Assembly (NCBI GenBank): GCA_041669225.1
Contig: JBAYBO010000038.1
Span: forward strand, 1-10,292
Source: UBA1424 sp041669225
GTDB taxonomy: Bacteria > Bacillota_I > Bacilli_A > RFN20 > CAG-826
Reading direction: 5' to 3'
Length of the DNA stretch: 10,292 bases
The translations under genes were made by a program, and so were the position numbers. Below the pieces are notes generated by a model. The model did not search any database. It saw only the letters and a program-made list of their open reading frames with translations, and was not told where the DNA came from. Shown piece by piece: positions 6,822 to 10,292 of the stretch. Position 1 is the stretch's first letter. Each line of letters starts with the position of its first letter.

Positions 6822-7883
6822 CTACATTGCCGGCTTCAATGATTTCATTGACATCCACATAATACGGATACCGATTAGCATGACAAAAATCATCACGGCA
6901 TATTCAGTGAAGATGAAGCCGAAGATCAAAGCTAAAAGCGAAGGAGTGAACGATGCCCAATAGGCAATTTTTTGCGTTTCCCAGAAAGTGTAAATGCGGA
7001 AGGGATTGCGTTTTCCACGGGTTAAGATAAACACCATCAAGCCCATGAAGAAGATTAATAAGGCATCCACCCCGAGCATAATTAAAGTTGAATCGCGGGC
7101 CGTAATCATTTTGGAATTGTAATAAATATCATCATAGGCGGCATTCCATTTGTTTTGGACTTGGAGCCGGTATTCATCAATTTTAAGAAAACCGGATGGT
7201 TCACTGAATTTCGCGTCCTGACTCGTTGCGTACGTTACGCCGTCGATATCGACGATGGCCATAGATTTAAAATCAAAACCTAAATCAAGTTTTAAATAGT
7301 CGCCCGAAACGCCGGAGATGGCAACTGTATTACCGGGTTGAAAGAGTTGACCAACCATTCTGTCGCGGCCAAAAATGAGATAACTCGTGCTGCGGGATAT
7401 GTTTTCCGCTTCGCGCCAGGAACCATCAAGTGGGCTCTTGTTTTGGGAGACAAGAGTATAATAATCAACGAAATCCTGACCGACTTTGTCCGTATAGTAA
7501 ACTTCAAAATCGACTTTGTTATCATTGTTTAGGTGAATATATTGTTTGTATAAGTTTTGCTCGCCACTATGCACGGCTTCCCAATTTGTCTTATCAACCG
7601 CTAAAAAGCGTCCATTCGCGTCTTCACTGACGATCATTGAAAGATCGCTATCGACTAAGTGATCGCTAAAAGCGACAATCGCGTTATCGTAGTTATATAA
7701 ATAATTAGAAGATGTGAAATTTGAGCCTTGAGCTTGGAGGGAAGTAACCATAATCGGTAAGACCGCCATGATCAAAGACAAGACAACGAAGATAACGGCA
7801 AAAAACCATCTCTTGGTGCGACCGCCTTCTATACAAGCATCATTGTTAATGAGGCTCCTCATAATTAATTTAAAGTTTTTCAT
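6822..7883 (-). CDS. Membrane protein with large extracytoplasmic domain, unknown function
   Basis: From the chosen ATG the product has 353 residues. It starts with a short cytoplasmic stretch (MKNFKLIMRSLINNDACIEG) and one membrane helix (WFFAVIFVVLSLIMAVLPIMV). A predicted outside domain of about 220 residues follows, then about three more hydrophobic segments close to the C-terminus (DSTLIMLGVDALLIFFMGLM; YWASFTPSLLALIFGFIF; YAVMIFVMLIGIRIMW). The topology resembles DUF1189-type membrane proteins, but I cannot confirm membership. An in-frame TTG at 7940 would add 19 residues. I prefer 7883 because a TATAAT at 7917-7922 would place the RNA start inside that extension. The ribosome site is weak (GGAAAT), unlike the strong sites of the lipoproteins. 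The stop is TAG and a terminator follows. It is divergent from the small membrane protein gene, so the two may share regulation. No catalytic motif seen. Confidence 0.8.
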   Translation of the reverse strand: MKNFKLIMRSLINNDACIEGGRTKRWFFAVIFVVLSLIMAVLPIMVTSLQAQGSNFTSSNYLYNYDNAIVAFSDHLVDSDLSMIVSEDANGRFLAVDKTNWEAVHSGEQNLYKQYIHLNNDNKVDFEVYYTDKVGQDFVDYYTLVSQNKSPLDGSWREAENISRSTSYLIFGRDRMVGQLFQPGNTVAISGVSGDYLKLDLGFDFKSMAIVDIDGVTYATSQDAKFSEPSGFLKIDEYRLQVQNKWNAAYDDIYYNSKMITARDSTLIMLGVDALLIFFMGLMVFILTRGKRNPFRIYTFWETQKIAYWASFTPSLLALIFGFIFTEYAVMIFVMLIGIRIMWMSMKSLKPAM

Positions 7884-7916
7884 TTTTTTCAATATTTCCA
7901 ATCGCTTACATAGTTT

Positions 7917-7922
7917 ATTATA
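7917..7922 (-). promoter_or_regulatory. Candidate -10 box of the large membrane protein gene
   Basis: The minus strand reads TATAAT in a TATATATAAT context, about 34 bases before the preferred start codon. No good -35 box is found at the usual distance. Confidence 0.35.
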
Positions 7923-7963
7923 TATAAGGTTCATTTTCAAACACTATTAAACAATAGAAGTGG

Positions 7964-7992
7964 TTGCCAAATGCGTTGGTTTAATCTATATT
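7964..7992 (+). promoter_or_regulatory. Promoter of the small membrane protein gene
   Basis: TTGCCA (7964-7969), a 17-base spacer, then TATATT (7987-7992). Transcription would begin near 7999, downstream of the ATG at 7994, which supports the GTG at 8009 as the real start. Confidence 0.55.
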
Positions 7993-8008
7993 AATGCGGA
8001 GAAGAAAC

Positions 8009-8497
8009 GTGAGCAAAAAAAATCGTCTGATCAGATTTACGAAATGGATAGCCGTTTTACTGTCGGTCTTTTCCCTGGTCACAATTATTTTTCCCTTCGC
8101 CAGCGAAACTTTATTAGACGGAACGGTTGTTTATTATCCAACCTGGATTGCTGTTTTTGGCGGTGAATATAACTTTAGTGACTTAACCCAAGCCTACACG
8201 ATGAATTTCCATCTTAATATTTATCTTTTGGTTACATACCAATTGGCTGGTTTAAGTTGTTTGGCCTTCTTTTTGTCAAATCGCAAGAAAACAAATTTAA
8301 TCTTCGCCCTTGTTATGGCGTTCATCAGTATGTTCTCGATGATCTTTATGCCTTATGTTGTACGTTTTGCCACCCCGGGATTTGTCACTACCGGCACGCA
8401 AATAGGATATGGGCCGATTCTTGGCTCAAGCGCTTTGTTATTAACACAAATCATCGCCTTATTTCACATTTTGACTGACGATCGGTTTAATCATTAA
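8009..8497 (+). CDS. Small four-helix membrane protein, unknown function
   Basis: A 162-residue predicted integral membrane protein with a basic N-terminus (MSKKNRLIRFTK) and four hydrophobic segments: WIAVLLSVFSLVTIIFPF, NIYLLVTYQLAGLSCLAFFL, LIFALVMAFISMFSMIFM and ILGSSALLLTQIIALFHIL. I do not recognise the family and see no catalytic motif. I chose the GTG start because GGAG (7998-8001) sits 7 bases before it. The in-frame ATG at 7994 has no ribosome site and lies upstream of the expected transcription start; using it would add five residues (MRRRN). The gene points away from the large membrane protein gene. No terminator is visible between it and the nuclease gene 68 bases downstream, so read-through is possible. 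Confidence 0.75.
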   Translation: MSKKNRLIRFTKWIAVLLSVFSLVTIIFPFASETLLDGTVVYYPTWIAVFGGEYNFSDLTQAYTMNFHLNIYLLVTYQLAGLSCLAFFLSNRKKTNLIFALVMAFISMFSMIFMPYVVRFATPGFVTTGTQIGYGPILGSSALLLTQIIALFHILTDDRFNH

Positions 8498-8530
8498 TTC
8501 GCTTCTTTTTCCCATTGCCCTTTTTCTAAT

Positions 8531-8545
8531 TCGACATAATGTCGA
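8531..8545. repeat. Palindrome overlapping the nuclease promoter
   Basis: TCGACATAATGTCGA is a perfect inverted repeat of two 7-base arms around one A. It covers the -35 box of the nuclease gene, the classic place for a repressor site. The binding protein is unknown. The core resembles, but does not match, the Gram-positive LexA box. Confidence 0.5.
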
Positions 8546-8558
8546 GATATTGTATAAT
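8531..8558 (+). promoter_or_regulatory. Promoter of the surface nuclease gene
   Basis: TCGACA (8531-8536, five of six matches to consensus), a 16-base spacer, then a perfect TATAAT (8553-8558). The expected transcription start is at or next to the ATG at 8566, giving a leaderless or nearly leaderless mRNA. Confidence 0.7.
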
Positions 8559-8565
8559 CTAACTT

Positions 8566-9846
8566 ATGAAAATTAAAAATAAATCCATGCTTTTTCTTGC
8601 CATTGTCAGCTTTTTACTCGCTAGCTGTGGCAACAATAATCCACCCACGAATATTTCGGATAGTGTATCCGATATTTCTAGTGATACTAGCAGTGATACG
8701 AGTTCAAGCGAATCTTCTTCGACGAGCAGCACTCCAAACCCTGAAAATCCGAAAGCTGTCGTTACAACCGTTAAAACCTTAGCTCAGAAAAAAGCAAGCG
8801 ATAACAAAAATCTTTATCGCGTAACCGGTATTGCTCAATACCCCGGCTATTATAAAAAAGGATATTTTGATTTAGTTGATGATGGTTGGACGATAGTCGC
8901 CTATGGCGTCAGCAGCAAAAACACTTGCATTACATTATCAGGAAGTACTTATTCCTATAGTAATAATGATTCGTTTTCGAGTACCGGAATCCGTGCCGGG
9001 GACGAAATTACCCTTGAAGGAATTTTTACTTTCTATGCCTATTCAAGCAGTTATGGTGTTCCGGAATTTTCTGGATACCCAACTCGAATAGTTAGCAATG
9101 GATTAAGTGTGGTGACCGCCAAGTCATATACCGTTTCCGAAACTTATTCGGGCTCATATTATAATTCAATAGCCGTTAGCGACAGTGGATCCTCCTTGGG
9201 ACAAAAACTTCATAATTTAATGATGTCGACTCACAGCACTTATGTTTCTTATTCAAGTCTTACCACGACACTTAAATCGACGGACAGCAAATGCTTTTAT
9301 TCTGGGCAAAGTTATAGTTCCTTTAATCGTGAACACGTTTGGCCGCAAGCTAAATCAAAAGATGGAAACGTTCAACTGTTCGGCGAATCTTACGCGGGTT
9401 CAGATATTCATCATATTCGCGCGTCAATAAATGAATATAATTCCTATCGAGGAAGTACAATGTTTGCTCCGATGTTTGGAACGCCAAGAACGATAAATTA
9501 TACCGGTGGTGGAGTAGCAAAATTTGGTTCGGGTAATAACTATGGCGTGACCGAACCCGCTGACTCACGCAAGGGCGATGTCGCCCGCATCATCATGTAT
9601 GTTTATATGCACTATGGAACTGATTTTGGTGGTACAACAAAAGCTAACGTTACCGGAAAGCTTTATATCACCAATGTTATTGGGGCGAACAGTATGAGCG
9701 ATTGCTTTAAGTTACTTCGTAAATGGAATGCTGAAGATCCGGTTAGTAGTGAAGAGATGAATCGTAACGAAATCGCTTTTTCTAAACAAGGCAATCGCAA
9801 TCCTTTTATTGACCACCCAAGCTTTGCTGATCGCATTTGGAATTAA
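8566..9846 (+). CDS. Surface lipoprotein nuclease, endonuclease I (EndA/NucM) family
   Basis: A 426-residue predicted secreted, lipid-anchored nuclease that should cut DNA and perhaps RNA outside the cell. The signal peptide ends in LLASC (Cys21). A Ser/Asp/Thr-rich linker spans about 27-60. Residues of about 65-165 resemble an OB fold (YRVTGIAQYPG...AGDEITLEGIF). The catalytic domain is of the endonuclease I type: FNREHVWPQ with E256 and H257, DIHHIRAS (280-287), RKGDVARIIMYVYMHY, and the C-terminal NRNEIAFSKQGNRNPFIDHP with N412 and D416. The motifs are complete, so activity is expected, probably with Mg2+ or Ca2+. No ribosome site precedes the ATG. The promoter places the RNA start at the start codon, so translation is probably leaderless. 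Likely roles are nucleotide scavenging or breakdown of extracellular DNA; both are inferred. The tmRNA gene follows after 92 bases. Confidence 0.93.
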   Translation: MKIKNKSMLFLAIVSFLLASCGNNNPPTNISDSVSDISSDTSSDTSSSESSSTSSTPNPENPKAVVTTVKTLAQKKASDNKNLYRVTGIAQYPGYYKKGYFDLVDDGWTIVAYGVSSKNTCITLSGSTYSYSNNDSFSSTGIRAGDEITLEGIFTFYAYSSSYGVPEFSGYPTRIVSNGLSVVTAKSYTVSETYSGSYYNSIAVSDSGSSLGQKLHNLMMSTHSTYVSYSSLTTTLKSTDSKCFYSGQSYSSFNREHVWPQAKSKDGNVQLFGESYAGSDIHHIRASINEYNSYRGSTMFAPMFGTPRTINYTGGGVAKFGSGNNYGVTEPADSRKGDVARIIMYVYMHYGTDFGGTTKANVTGKLYITNVIGANSMSDCFKLLRKWNAEDPVSSEEMNRNEIAFSKQGNRNPFIDHPSFADRIWN

Positions 9847-9878
9847 ACACACACTAGTGCACATATAAAGATGTTTTG

Positions 9879-9907
9879 TTGTCCAAATTCTTTAAGCATG
9901 GTAAGAT
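9879..9907 (+). promoter_or_regulatory. Candidate promoter of ssrA
   Basis: TTGTCC (9879-9884), a 17-base spacer ending in TGG, then TAAGAT (9902-9907): a -35 box plus an extended -10. RNA would begin about 25 bases before the mature tmRNA end, leaving a 5' leader to be removed. TATAAG at 9926-9931 is an alternative -10 that would start at the mature end but has no -35. Confidence 0.5.
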
Positions 9908-9913
9908 AACTAC

Positions 9914-9932
9914 GCTTATAAATCTTATAAGC
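9914..9932. repeat. Inverted repeat just before ssrA
   Basis: GCTTATAAATCTTATAAGC has perfect 8-base arms around ATC and ends 6 bases before the tmRNA. There is no T run after it, so it is not a standard terminator. It may be a hairpin in the precursor RNA or a protein binding site. Confidence 0.6.
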
Positions 9933-9938
9933 CAACAC

Positions 9939-10292
9939 GGGGATGTTCATGGCATCGACAGGGTTGTGTTCGCAGTAATTGCAGCCGAGTGATGACGTAA
10001 TCATCAAAACAAAGATAACTGGCAACAGAAATCTTTCATTCGCTGCTGCTTAATTAAGCACCTAAATACTGGTTTGGGTCTCTGACCCTGCAGCGCGCTT
10101 CCGAAGGTTTAGTCTCTCACGCTTCGGGTAAGTGTCATAACAAGGGAATAAGGTTCGAGGTTGACTAGCCAAAAAACACGAAAACGCATTAGTCTCGCAT
10201 TAGATACTTCGATGGTATTGTCATCTAGTGTTAAAAATTAATATCGTCTAAGCTGTAGACGTTATTGTGGGACCTTCTTTGGACCGGAGTTC
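9939..10292 (+). ncRNA. ssrA: Transfer-messenger RNA (tmRNA), 3' end beyond window
   Basis: tmRNA rescues stalled ribosomes: it is charged with alanine, and its short reading frame adds a degradation tag to the unfinished protein. The 5' end GGGGATG followed by GGCATCGACAGGG matches the tRNA-like start. A stem TGATGA/TCATCA (9990-10006) lies where pseudoknot 1 is expected. The tag frame is preceded by ATAACT, the same context as in Bacillus. After the tag comes a pseudoknot-rich stretch, including GGGTC/GACCC at 10076-10088. The end, GTAGACG...GGACCGGAGTTC, matches the T arm. The remaining T arm and acceptor strand, about 20-30 bases, lie outside. The order is that of a one-piece, non-permuted tmRNA. 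Confidence 0.95.
10021..10053 (+). other. tmRNA tag reading frame, (A)GNRNLSFAAA
   Basis: The resume codon GGC follows ATAACT, as in Bacillus. Ten codons encode GNRNLSFAAA and end in TAA, which is followed by another in-frame TAA-like AT-rich stretch. With the tRNA-borne alanine the full tag is AGNRNLSFAAA. The tail ends in FAAA rather than the common LAA. Confidence 0.88.

Noticed and set aside
1..9846. UGA read as tryptophan (Mycoplasma-type code)
   Set aside because: Tryptophans are TGG and no gene has an in-frame TGA, so the standard code explains everything, although no gene here ends in TGA either.
9847..9913. Terminator after the nuclease gene
   Set aside because: No hairpin with a T run was found; the only strong inverted repeat (9914-9932) lacks a T run.
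1..10292. CRISPR array, insertion sequence or phage module
   Set aside because: No regularly spaced repeats, transposase, integrase or phage motif was seen on either strand.

Overview
The window looks like a chromosomal segment of a low-to-moderate-GC Gram-positive bacterium, probably a Bacilli-type Firmicute near the Erysipelotrichia/Mollicutes boundary. This placement is inference. It rests on strong AGGAGG-type ribosome binding sites, lipoproteins without an outer-membrane context, intrinsic terminators with long U tracts, and a one-piece Bacillus-like tmRNA. The standard code is used: tryptophans are TGG, no gene is interrupted by an in-frame TGA, and the complete genes end in TAA or TAG.

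Left part (1-2000, minus strand): a membrane-bound GGDEF diguanylate cyclase, cut by the window start, and a Cof-type HAD phosphatase with its own sigma-70-like promoter and terminator. Next (2070-4390, plus strand): a two-gene unit of a RimK-like ATP-grasp ligase and a UDP-glucose/nucleotide-sugar 6-dehydrogenase. It ends in a 32-bp perfect palindrome that probably terminates transcription from both sides.

Middle (4399-7883, minus strand): two tandem paralogous acidic lipoproteins of unknown family and a membrane protein with a large extracytoplasmic domain. A separate terminator follows each of the three genes, so they look like stand-alone units. A divergent promoter region near 7900-8000 faces a small four-helix membrane protein on the plus strand.

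Right part (8530-10292, plus strand): a surface-anchored endonuclease I family nuclease with an N-terminal OB-like region, apparently made from a leaderless mRNA whose promoter overlaps a palindrome. Then comes ssrA (tmRNA), whose last few bases lie beyond the window. Its tag reads (A)GNRNLSFAAA.

No mobile element, CRISPR array, rRNA or tRNA was seen. The genes do not form one obvious pathway. The common theme is the cell envelope: c-di-GMP signalling, UDP-glucuronate supply, lipoproteins, membrane proteins and a surface nuclease. The most novel material is the lipoprotein pair and the ATP-grasp/dehydrogenase pairing.
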